Notes: generated from the letters alone by a model not told the origin. A stretch of 5,845 nt of DNA from Treponema sp. (GCA_017544745.1 JAFYDO010000319.1:1-5845), one strand, 5' to 3'; positions 1 to 5,233 are shown, numbered from the stretch's first letter. A program made the numbers and translations.

Positions 1-918
1 CGGGATAAAGGCTTTGCAATTGAAGGTTCAAACAATAACGGGTACACGCTTGCAGGAGGACAGACTACCGATGTGCTTTCGCAGGCGGGGATTCAATATA
101 CGCTTGAGCAGAATTTTCCGGAGTTTGCGCACAGTCATATTGAATGCTTTGAGACTATTGATTCCACAAACACTTATGCAAAAAAGCTTGTAGCACAGGA
201 TAGTTCAAAATATCATCAGGCAATTATTGCAGCAGAAACTCAGACTGCAGGGCGTGGACGTATTGGAAGAAGCTTTGAGTCTCCTGCAGGAACAGGCGTT
301 TACTTTTCTTTAATAGTTACTCCCAAAGGTGGAATTACACAACCCGCTGTTATTACTGCTTCGGCAGCTGTTGCAGTTTGCAGAGCAATAAAAAAACTTT
401 ATAGAGTGCAGCCGGCCATTAAATGGATAAACGATATTTATGTTCAAAATGACGGCGCACTAAAAAAGGCTGTTGGCATTCTTACAGAAGGCATTACAAA
501 TTTTGAAACCGGCCAGATTGAAAGTGCAGTAATTGGAATTGGCGTAAATATTAAGCCATCGGATAAAATCAAAAAAAGCGAGGCAAAGGATATAGCGGGA
601 TTTATAACTCTTGCACCACAAATTGATGACAATCTGCAGCAAACCGAAGCTCCTTCACGCGCACGTTTTATTTCAGAAATTGCAGGACAGGTTTTTAAAA
701 TTTTGGATGAGCCTGTAAAAAAAGTTATGGCAGAATACAAAAGCCTTATGTTCCTTATTGGAAAAAGACTTACTATTTATCCATTAATCGGAGATAATAA
801 AACAGCATACAACGCAACAGCAGTAGACCTTGATAAAAACGCAGGGCTTATTGTTAAGCTCCCGAATGGGACAAAAAAGACACTAAGCTCCGGCGAGGTC
901 ACACTTCACAATTCTTAA
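1..918 (+). CDS. birA: Bifunctional biotin-protein ligase / biotin operon repressor BirA (5' end outside window)
   Basis: This enzyme activates biotin with ATP to biotinyl-5'-AMP and transfers it to a lysine of biotin carboxyl carrier proteins in the cytoplasm. The frame is open to base 1. Residues 1-18 of the fragment (GFAIEGSNNNGYTL) match the wing that ends the N-terminal winged-helix domain of regulatory BirA, so the gene starts upstream; the GTG at 73 is internal. Fragment residues: DSTN at 54-57, the biotinyl-AMP loop GRGRIGR at 84-90, KWIND at 141-145 (KWPND in E. coli; here Ile replaces Pro), the probable catalytic Lys156 in KKAVGIL, and GIGVNI at 179-184. The small C-terminal domain covers about 252-305. 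About 50 residues are missing at the N-terminus compared with E. coli BirA. The DNA-binding domain agrees with the BirA box in front of bioY. It is followed closely by an esterase, probably in one transcript. Identification is firm; the regulator role is inferred from the partial wing and the operator. Confidence 0.96.
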   Translation, partial: RDKGFAIEGSNNNGYTLAGGQTTDVLSQAGIQYTLEQNFPEFAHSHIECFETIDSTNTYAKKLVAQDSSKYHQAIIAAETQTAGRGRIGRSFESPAGTGVYFSLIVTPKGGITQPAVITASAAVAVCRAIKKLYRVQPAIKWINDIYVQNDGALKKAVGILTEGITNFETGQIESAVIGIGVNIKPSDKIKKSEAKDIAGFITLAPQIDDNLQQTEAPSRARFISEIAGQVFKILDEPVKKVMAEYKSLMFLIGKRLTIYPLIGDNKTAYNATAVDLDKNAGLIVKLPNGTKKTLSSGEVTLHNS

Positions 919-922
919 ATTA

Positions 923-929
923 GAGAGGA
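923..929 (+). promoter_or_regulatory. Ribosome binding site of the esterase gene
   Basis: GAGAGGA in the 17-base gap after the birA stop codon, about 6-7 bases before the ATG at 936. It fixes the esterase start. No promoter-like sequence fits in the gap, which supports co-transcription with birA. Confidence 0.7.
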
Positions 930-935
930 AAAAAA

Positions 936-1772
936 ATGGCACAATTTTCAGTTCACTTTTATTCAAACACACTCCGCAGAAGCACAACCTTCCAGATGGT
1001 TATTCCAAACGACAGAAGGTCAGACAGCTTCCCTCCTACTCCACAGCAGCTTGCAATTCACAAGGAAATGAAAACCTTATTCATTCTGCACGGCTACACT
1101 GGAGATGCAGGCAACTGGGTTCCTGAATGGCTCTGCGAAAAATATAACTTTGCGCTGGTAATTCCAAGCGGAGAAAATTCGTTCTGGCTGGATCAGGAGG
1201 CAACAGGCCATCAGTTTGCAACCTTTGTCGGTGTTGAACTTGTAGACTATGTACGCCGCACCTTTAATCTTGCCAAGACTCCAGATGATACCTTTGTAAT
1301 GGGATTTTCTATGGGCGGCTTTGGTGCGCTTCATACAGCTTTCCAGTTCCCGGATGTATTTGGAAAAACCGCAGCGCTTTCGTCTGCCCTTATTCATCAC
1401 GAGGTTGCACAGATGAAGCCCGAAGGTGGTCTTGATGGAAAAGGCGGAAACGATGTTGCAAACTATGCCTACTACCGCGAAGTTTTTGGTGAGCCATCAA
1501 AGCTTTTGGAAAGTGATTCTAATCCTGAATATCTGGTTAAAAAGATTCTTGCAGGTACACTCAAAACAGTAAGCGGTGCGCCTGCAAAAATGCCTGAGAT
1601 TTATATGGCCTGCGGAACCGAAGATTTTCTTCTGGAACCAAACCGTGCCTTCCACCGCTTTCTGGAGGAACATGGCGTAAAGCATACCTACCTCGAAAGC
1701 AAGGGTATTCACGACATGAACTTCTGGCAGGAGTATGCAGTTAAATTTGCTCCGATGATGTTTGGCGAATAA
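936..1772 (+). CDS. Esterase of the esterase D / EstA family (alpha/beta hydrolase)
   Basis: A 278-residue serine hydrolase that should cleave short acyl or aryl esters. The nucleophile elbow GFSMGG puts Ser125 at the active site. Asp230 in the CGTEDFLL stretch and His259 in GIHDMNFW complete the likely triad, and LHGYTGDAGNW at 51-61 forms the oxyanion region. This layout is typical of PF00756 proteins such as EstA/tributyrin esterase, S-formylglutathione hydrolase and acetyl- or feruloyl-esterase domains. There is no signal peptide or membrane segment, so it is cytoplasmic. The start ATG has a GAGAGG ribosome site about 7 bases upstream, and the gene lies 17 bases after birA, so the two are probably co-transcribed. 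The 3' end overlaps the convergent bioN gene by 32 bases. The natural substrate cannot be read from sequence. A role in biotin metabolism (a BioH-like ester hydrolysis) is only a possibility from position, because the family is not that of BioH. Confidence 0.9.
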   Translation: MAQFSVHFYSNTLRRSTTFQMVIPNDRRSDSFPPTPQQLAIHKEMKTLFILHGYTGDAGNWVPEWLCEKYNFALVIPSGENSFWLDQEATGHQFATFVGVELVDYVRRTFNLAKTPDDTFVMGFSMGGFGALHTAFQFPDVFGKTAALSSALIHHEVAQMKPEGGLDGKGGNDVANYAYYREVFGEPSKLLESDSNPEYLVKKILAGTLKTVSGAPAKMPEIYMACGTEDFLLEPNRAFHRFLEEHGVKHTYLESKGIHDMNFWQEYAVKFAPMMFGE

Positions 1773-2361
1773 GACAGGCACGCGCCATGCTGTATGCCTG
1801 TTTCATTCCTACAGAGAAAAAAACAGGCAGCAGCACTATATATTTTTTTACAGAATTTTTTCCTGCCCTTATGCGCCAGGCCTGCTCCGTCTGTCTCCAG
1901 ATTTTTGAAACGAGTGGTATAAAACATACAAAAAGCGAAAGTGTATGTGTTACAGCATTTACTCCAAAAACTTCAAAGCCCTGTCTTAACTCAAGAGATG
2001 TAGAGGTCCTTAAAAATATTGATGTCAGCTGCATCATACACAAAAGCTTTGAAAGCATGTAAAGCGTTTCTATCCACGAGCCCGTGGCGCCGCCAACCAG
2101 CAGCGTTATCAACTTTACCACCCCAAGCATGAGCGCATAAAAAAACACAACCTTAAGATCGCTATATATTTCTCGCAAAGTAAAATGCAGGGCCAGCGCC
2201 ACCACCAGCTGCAGCACAATCATTCCAAAACTGAACCACACCGGCAGCATAAAAATGAGTACGCTAAGAACAGGTACTATAAGTATTTTTACAATTGCAG
2301 GGCACCTGTGTAAAAGAGAATTTCCCGGCTTATAGGAAAAGGCAAAAACCTGCTGCTTCAT
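1741..2361 (-). CDS. bioN: ECF transporter transmembrane coupling component, biotin-specific (EcfT/BioN)
   Basis: This membrane protein couples ATP hydrolysis by BioM to movement of the BioY substrate-binding subunit. The N-terminus carries the family pattern FSYKPGNSLLHR(C)PAIVK. Hydrophobic segments follow at about residues 24-60, 71-90 and 99-118, then FIPLV near 147-151. The cytoplasmic end holds two arginine motifs that contact the ATPase in EcfT proteins: RAG within QAWRIRAGK (about 165-167) and ARA within SMARACLIR (about 193-195). The length of 206 residues is somewhat short for the family. I chose the ATG at 2361 because the bioM stop TAA lies one base before it (TAAaATG), giving tight translational coupling, with GGGGAG 13 bases upstream. 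An in-frame ATG at 2385 would add 8 residues but has no ribosome site. The last nine codons and the stop lie within the convergent esterase gene. It is the third gene of bioYMN. Membership in EcfT is firm; biotin specificity comes from bioY in the same operon. Confidence 0.9.
   Translation of the reverse strand: MKQQVFAFSYKPGNSLLHRCPAIVKILIVPVLSVLIFMLPVWFSFGMIVLQLVVALALHFTLREIYSDLKVVFFYALMLGVVKLITLLVGGATGSWIETLYMLSKLLCMMQLTSIFLRTSTSLELRQGFEVFGVNAVTHTLSLFVCFIPLVSKIWRQTEQAWRIRAGKNSVKKYIVLLPVFFSVGMKQAYSMARACLIRQTSSEQI
1774..1801 (+). terminator. Possible weak terminator hairpin after the esterase gene
   Basis: ACAGGCA (1774-1780) and TGCCTGT (1795-1801) form a perfect 7-base inverted repeat with a 14-base loop, starting 2 bases after the esterase stop codon. 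Only three T follow the stem (1801-1803), so it would be a poor intrinsic terminator. The right arm can also pair with a further copy, AAACAGGCA, at 1821-1829. The whole element lies inside the 3' coding part of bioN on the other strand, so the match could partly reflect coding constraint. Confidence 0.35.
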
Positions 2362-2362
2362 T

Positions 2363-3082
2363 TTACCAGACAAGCTCCCCGACATTTTTATATTTAACTA
2401 AAGGATTTCGAATATTCCACTGTTCAAGGTTCTGTGCCAAGCCCTCTTCTGGCGTGCCGTCAAAAACCTTTTGCCCTCGGAACAGAACAACAAAATGATC
2501 TGCAAGACCAAGACATTTTTCTGTTTCGTGCGTAAGGATGATTACGGTTTTTCCGTCTAGTTTGAGACTGCTTACAAGCTCGTTTACCTGGCGCACTCCG
2601 CTGTAATCCAGGTTAGCGTAGGGTTCATCCAAAATAATGAGCGGGAGGTTCATGGCAAGCATACAGGCAACCGCAAGACGACGTTTTTCGCCACCGGATA
2701 AAAAGCGTGCAGGATAATCGGCTTTTTGTGTAAGGCCTGTTTTTTGGAGAGCCTGCTGCACCGCCTGCTGCACCTGCTCTTTTTTCCAACCAAGATTTTT
2801 TGGTCCAAAGGCAATATCTTCGGCAGGAGTTTCTCCAAGAATCTGAGTTTCTGCTTCCTGAAAAACCATACCCGCACGACCGGAGCATTCAACAGTTCCA
2901 TAGTCAGCTTCTGTAAGCCCACAGACAATGGACATAAGAAGACTTTTTCCCGAACCATTTTCTCCGCTTATAACAGTGCAGCTACCCTGCTCTATGCTTA
3001 GACTTACATCCTGAAGGGCAGCCTTAGTTCCGGACACCAGACAAAAAGATTTTGAAATATGTTTAATCTCTAGCGCTATCAT
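2363..3082 (-). CDS. bioM: Biotin ECF transporter ATPase BioM (EcfA family)
   Basis: A 239-residue ABC ATPase that powers biotin uptake at the inner face of the membrane. All expected motifs are present (numbered from the ATG at 3082): Walker A GENGSGKS 40-47, Q-loop Gln75 in VFQEAE, the ECF-typical DIAFGPKNLG just after it, signature LSGGEKRR 128-135, Walker B LIILDEP with Asp152 and Glu153, D-loop ANLD 156-159, and switch His185 in LTHE. The frame stays open to an ATG at 3178, but those 31 extra residues are an out-of-frame reading of the bioY 3' end and do not look like an ABC N-terminus. MIALEIKHISKSF is the normal beginning. The chosen start overlaps the bioY end by 20 bases and has only a weak GGGAT ribosome site 4 bases upstream, which belongs to a palindromic repeat; initiation may depend on coupling to bioY. 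A single ATPase gene next to bioY and bioN suggests a dedicated transporter with a BioM homodimer. Confidence 0.94.
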   Translation of the reverse strand: MIALEIKHISKSFCLVSGTKAALQDVSLSIEQGSCTVISGENGSGKSLLMSIVCGLTEADYGTVECSGRAGMVFQEAETQILGETPAEDIAFGPKNLGWKKEQVQQAVQQALQKTGLTQKADYPARFLSGGEKRRLAVACMLAMNLPLIILDEPYANLDYSGVRQVNELVSSLKLDGKTVIILTHETEKCLGLADHFVVLFRGQKVFDGTPEEGLAQNLEQWNIRNPLVKYKNVGELVW

Positions 3083-3704
3083 TGTCATCCCGAACTTGTT
3101 TTGGGATCCCCCTTTCGCTGTAAAGATACTGTGCCACAACCGGACGCAGCTTGAGTGCAACCGGAACAGCAACAACAATTTTTAAGATGTCGCCCGGAAT
3201 AAATGGAAGAACACAGGCCGCCATGGTATAGGCAAAAGCAGTTTTATCTGCAGGCACCTTACCGGCGGCTCCTGCCCAATAAGCAAATCTTATTACACCG
3301 GGAATATAAAGAATTATCATTCCTGCAAGAATACCAAGAGTAAGGCGAACAACTCGACCTGCAGTAACTTTTTTTTCGGCAAGGTCCGGCTTACCACAGA
3401 TAAGACCGGTAATCAAAGCTCCAAGCAAATATCCCGGAAGAAATCCGCCGGTAGGTCCAAGCCAGACTGCAAGGCCACTTGTTCCTCCGGAATAAACCGG
3501 GAGCCCGATAAGTCCTGCCAGAAGAAAAATAGCCGTTGGTGCAGCTCCAATAAAACCTCCAAGCAAAGCGCCTGTAAGAATACACAAAACGTTTTGCAAA
3601 ACGATTGGCACAGGTCCCAGCGGAATTTTTATAAAGCAGCCAACACAAATAATAGCAGCAAAAAGTGCAACAAAAGAAAGAAAAAATACTGTCCTGTTTT
3701 TCAT
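3063..3704 (-). CDS. bioY: Biotin transporter S component BioY
   Basis: This integral membrane protein binds biotin with high affinity and works with BioM and BioN as an ECF importer. The 213-residue product shows the BioY pattern throughout: ALFAAII, IPLGPVPIVLQNVLCILTGALLGG at about 27-50, AGLIGLPVYSGGTSGLAVWLGPTGGFLPGYLLG at about 63-95, YIPGVIRFAYW at 133-143, and VLPFIPGDILKIVVAVPVALKLRPVVAQYL at 165-194. About six membrane helices are expected. The last 19 residues (195-213) do not resemble the family; RGIPKQVRDDND is the translation of a dispersed palindromic repeat that has been added to the 3' end. The ATG at 3704 fits the family start but has no Shine-Dalgarno and sits in the loop of an 8-base-pair hairpin. 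Transcription should start near 3739 from an extended -10 inside a BirA box, so expression is expected to be repressed by biotin. First gene of bioYMN. Confidence 0.95.
   Translation of the reverse strand: MKNRTVFFLSFVALFAAIICVGCFIKIPLGPVPIVLQNVLCILTGALLGGFIGAAPTAIFLLAGLIGLPVYSGGTSGLAVWLGPTGGFLPGYLLGALITGLICGKPDLAEKKVTAGRVVRLTLGILAGMIILYIPGVIRFAYWAGAAGKVPADKTAFAYTMAACVLPFIPGDILKIVVAVPVALKLRPVVAQYLYSERGIPKQVRDDNDSARD
3082..3110. repeat. Dispersed palindromic repeat of the 'IPKQVRDD' type at the bioY/bioM junction
   Basis: On the + strand the core reads ATCCCGAA (3087-3094), loop CTTGT (3095-3099), TTTGGGAT (3100-3107): 8-base arms with one mismatch, a G-T pair. The flanks TTGTC before and CC after match an intergenic palindrome I recall as widespread in several bacterial genomes, where it is often mistranslated as IPKQVRDD. 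On the - strand it encodes residues of the BioY tail in one frame, and its edge holds the ATG of bioM (3080-3082) in another. Only one copy is in this window, so that it is dispersed in this genome rests on recall of the sequence type. Confidence 0.65.
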
Positions 3705-3713
3705 GAGGACAGT
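3688..3713 (-). promoter_or_regulatory. Hairpin enclosing the bioY start codon
   Basis: In the - strand transcript ACTGTCCT (3713-3706) pairs perfectly with AGGACAGT (3695-3688) across a 10-base loop, CATGAAAAAC, that contains the initiation codon. The right arm covers codons 4-6. No ribosome binding site precedes the ATG; the only purine-rich AGGA is in the right arm, downstream of the start. The structure is plain in the sequence; a regulatory role is a guess. Confidence 0.45.
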
Positions 3714-3732
3714 TTATCAAAACAAAACAATA

Positions 3733-3764
3733 TTGTAAACCTAAAATTATAACAAGGTTTACAA
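3733..3764. promoter_or_regulatory. BirA operator (BirA box) controlling bioYMN
   Basis: TTGTAAACC (3733-3741), a 14-base spacer, then GGTTTACAA (3756-3764). This is a perfect inverted repeat identical to the consensus known for BirA boxes in bacteria with regulatory biotin ligases, where the spacer is 14-16 bases. The dyad extends one more base on each side (A3732, T3765). It covers the -10 element and start point of the bioY promoter, so binding of BirA loaded with biotinyl-AMP should block transcription of the biotin importer. A birA gene of the DNA-binding class lies in the same window. Confidence 0.93.
3746..3754 (-). promoter_or_regulatory. Extended -10 promoter element of bioYMN
   Basis: The - strand reads TGTTATAAT: a perfect TATAAT (3751-3746) preceded by TGn, the extended -10 signature. 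It lies inside the spacer of the BirA box. At 17 bases upstream there is only CAGAAT, a poor -35, which the extended -10 can compensate for. The start point should be near 3739, giving a leader of about 35 bases before the bioY ATG. Confidence 0.75.
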
Positions 3765-3786
3765 TTGTATTCTGATTGTATTTTAA

Positions 3787-3816
3787 TTGACAATTTAGCA
3801 ATCTGCAGTTTACAAT
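3787..3816 (+). promoter_or_regulatory. Sigma70-type promoter of the lipoprotein gene
   Basis: TTGACA (3787-3792), an 18-base spacer and TACAAT (3811-3816): a consensus -35 and a -10 with one mismatch. Transcription should begin near 3823, about 24 bases before the ATG. The sequence AGTTTACAA (3807-3815), 8 of 9 matches to one arm of the BirA box, overlaps the -10; no matching partner arm lies at the normal spacing. Confidence 0.65.
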
Positions 3817-3835
3817 TATTTTAGTTCTAAAAGTT

Positions 3836-3840
3836 AGGAG
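3836..3840 (+). promoter_or_regulatory. Ribosome binding site of the lipoprotein gene
   Basis: AGGAG six bases before the ATG at 3847. It confirms this start, which gives a complete signal peptide. Confidence 0.8.
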
Positions 3841-3846
3841 AAAAGA

Positions 3847-4767
3847 ATGAATCGAAAACCTTTTATCACAGGAATTCTTACAGCACTTGTCATACTTTTT
3901 TCTTTGACCGTTTCTGCATGCATGGGAGGACTTGCGGCAGATAAAGATGTATATTATTCGATCAATTATGAATCTGAACACGGGACCGTTCCAAAAAATA
4001 AAAAGGTTCTTTCGGGAACAATTTTAAAAGCCCAGGATCTTCCACCCCTAACCGCCGAAGACTATAAATTTGAGGGCTGGTATATTGATGACGATAAGAT
4101 TACCGCAGGCTCAGCTTATAAAGTAACCACAGACATAACCCTCAAAGCAAAATGGGAAATATGTAATATTCATCTTACAGCAACACCGGGTGAACAAGGA
4201 ATTATTCTTTCCTGGAGTAATTTACCGGAAGGTACAACAAGCTTATCAATTACCTGTTATGAAGCTGGCCAGCATTTTTCATTTATACACACCTATGATT
4301 TCTACACTAAAGATTTTGAAAATCAAACTCTTTTTGACCGTTTTGTTACTCCGGGAACTTCCTATGATTATAAAATCTTTGCAATTGACGGCCAATCCGA
4401 TTTTATAAACACAACGGCAATCGGAGGTATAGGCGGGATGGATATAATTTCGTTACCGACTGCTGTATATGATAGTCAGAATAAAACTTTAAACTATTCG
4501 GCGCCAGGAGAATTCAGATATCAGGATTTTTCGATAATTAGAGATTCGTATTTTGAAATTGATTATTTAGGTTCAGATTACACTGCATATGCTTTTAAAA
4601 TTCATGATACAACAACTTCGTCTAATCTTTCGAGGTTAAAACCAGATACTTATACTCTGTCAGAATGGGCTTATGTAAATATTACTACAAAAGATTATTT
4701 TTATATGGAAAAGACAGCTGTACCTGCCAATGACAACAACATGCCGCACACAATTGTAATTGAATAA
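3847..4767 (+). CDS. Exported lipoprotein with a Flg_new (InlB-B-like) repeat and a fibronectin-III-like region
   Basis: A 306-residue predicted surface or periplasmic lipoprotein of unknown function. Residues 1-24 form a signal peptide (basic MNRK, hydrophobic core to about 20) ending in the lipobox VSAC, with lipidation at Cys25. Residues about 37-103 make one Listeria-Bacteroides repeat (Flg_new, PF09479), recognised by YSINYESEHGTVP, the FEGWYIDDDKI core and the closing ITLKAKWE. Residues about 107-182 look like a fibronectin type III domain (LTATPGEQGIILSWSNLPEG ... VTPGTSYDYKIFAIDG). The remainder, about 190-306, is rich in Tyr, Asp and Thr and predicted beta-rich; I do not recognise it. 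Such repeats are usual in extracellular adhesins or carbohydrate-associated proteins of Treponema, Bacteroidetes and Firmicutes, but no catalytic motif is visible. The gene is monocistronic, divergent from bioY across a 142-base gap, with its own promoter and a terminator-like dyad overlapping its last nine codons. Domain calls are by eye. Confidence 0.85.
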   Translation: MNRKPFITGILTALVILFSLTVSACMGGLAADKDVYYSINYESEHGTVPKNKKVLSGTILKAQDLPPLTAEDYKFEGWYIDDDKITAGSAYKVTTDITLKAKWEICNIHLTATPGEQGIILSWSNLPEGTTSLSITCYEAGQHFSFIHTYDFYTKDFENQTLFDRFVTPGTSYDYKIFAIDGQSDFINTTAIGGIGGMDIISLPTAVYDSQNKTLNYSAPGEFRYQDFSIIRDSYFEIDYLGSDYTAYAFKIHDTTTSSNLSRLKPDTYTLSEWAYVNITTKDYFYMEKTAVPANDNNMPHTIVIE

Positions 4768-4780
4768 TTGTATGCGGCAT
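4741..4780. terminator. Probable bidirectional terminator between the lipoprotein and ACT-domain genes
   Basis: ATGCCGCACACAATT (4741-4755) and AATTGTATGCGGCAT (4766-4780) form a 15-base inverted repeat with one mismatch (C4749 to A4772), and a 10-base loop. On the - strand RNA the mismatch becomes a U-G pair, so all 15 positions pair. It lies between two convergent genes, spanning the lipoprotein stop codon and ending 6 bases from the ACT-gene stop. The following sequence is only moderately T-rich on either side, so it may be an imperfect terminator or an end-protecting hairpin. Confidence 0.65.
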
Positions 4781-4786
4781 TGCTAT

Positions 4787-5218
4787 TTAAATATCCTTGA
4801 GCTCGTCCTGGCTGATTGTGTGGATGCCGTTGCTTTCCAAGATGCTTTCTGTCTTAGGAATGTCGGTGCAGCGGATAATCATACAGGCGCTGTTGGTTTT
4901 GCGGCCGGTAAAACCGTACATATATTCTACGTTGCGACCGTTGGATGCGAGCAGCTTTAAGATTTTATTAAGGCTGCCTGATTCGTCTGGAATCTCAATT
5001 GCAATTACGCCGGTTGTTTTTACAATGTAGTCGTTTGCTTTTAAGATTTCTTCGGCCTTTGCACAGTCATCGGTGATGATGCGGGCAATTCCAAAGTCGC
5101 TTGTATCTGCAAGAGCAATGGCCCTCATATTGATGTTATTTTTTGCAAGTACTTCTGTAAGCTGCGAAAGTGATTCCGGTTTGTTTTCCAAAAAAATTGA
5201 AATCTGATTTACTGTCAT
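4787..5218 (-). CDS. Tandem ACT-domain protein (amino-acid-binding regulator type)
   Basis: A 143-residue cytoplasmic protein made almost entirely of two ACT domains. The first spans about 3-67 (VNQISIFLENKPESLSQLTEVLAKNNINMRAIALADTSDFGIARIITDD), the second about 70-137 (GVIAIEIPDESGSLNKILKLLASNGRNVEYMYGF). Each has the ACT beta-alpha-beta start with the NKPESL or DESGSL turn where ligands usually bind at the dimer interface. This is the arrangement of the stand-alone tandem ACT proteins of COG4747, often encoded beside phenylacetate-CoA ligases or indolepyruvate oxidoreductases. It lies 18 bases after the paaK stop, so it is in the same operon. A perfect AGGAGG ribosome site 9 bases upstream fixes the start. 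It has no catalytic or DNA-binding part; it may sense an aromatic or branched-chain amino acid and modulate the neighbouring pathway, which is an inference from context. Confidence 0.9.
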   Translation of the reverse strand: MTVNQISIFLENKPESLSQLTEVLAKNNINMRAIALADTSDFGIARIITDDCAKAEEILKANDYIVKTTGVIAIEIPDESGSLNKILKLLASNGRNVEYMYGFTGRKTNSACMIIRCTDIPKTESILESNGIHTISQDELKDI

Positions 5219-5227
5219 AATATTTTT

Positions 5228-5233
5228 CCTCCT
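5228..5233 (-). promoter_or_regulatory. Ribosome binding site of the ACT-domain gene
   Basis: AGGAGG on the - strand, 9 bases before the ATG at 5218, inside the 18-base gap after the paaK stop codon. It is the strongest ribosome site in the window and indicates independent, efficient translation within the paaK transcript. Confidence 0.85.

Noticed and set aside
73..918. GTG at 73 as the birA start codon
   Set aside because: The reading frame is open to base 1, and the upstream residues match the wing of the BirA DNA-binding domain.
1787..2062. Small + strand open frame after the esterase
   Set aside because: It is fully antisense to bioN, has no ribosome site, and its composition is not protein-like.
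3086..3088. Alternative bioM start two codons upstream of 3082
   Set aside because: The GGG that could serve as ribosome site touches this ATG directly, leaving no spacing; the start at 3082 fits better, though the difference is only two residues.
3083..3178. 31-residue N-terminal extension of bioM from an ATG at 3178
   Set aside because: It lies wholly within bioY in another frame, has no resemblance to an ABC ATPase, and the family N-terminus begins at the ATG at 3082.
3764..3782. Direct repeat ATTGTATT at 3764-3771 and 3775-3782
   Set aside because: Two copies of a short AT-rich octamer in an AT-rich spacer; the 11-base period is suggestive, but there is too little to support a binding site.
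3784..3815. Second complete BirA box in front of the lipoprotein gene
   Set aside because: Only the right arm AGTTTACAA is good; at 14-base spacing the left arm would be TAATTGACA, too far from consensus.
3391..3981. 196-residue open frame on the - strand across the bioY/lipoprotein gap
   Set aside because: It is antisense or out of frame to two firm genes and runs through the BirA operator and both promoters; its Cys- and Phe-rich composition is typical of a shadow frame.
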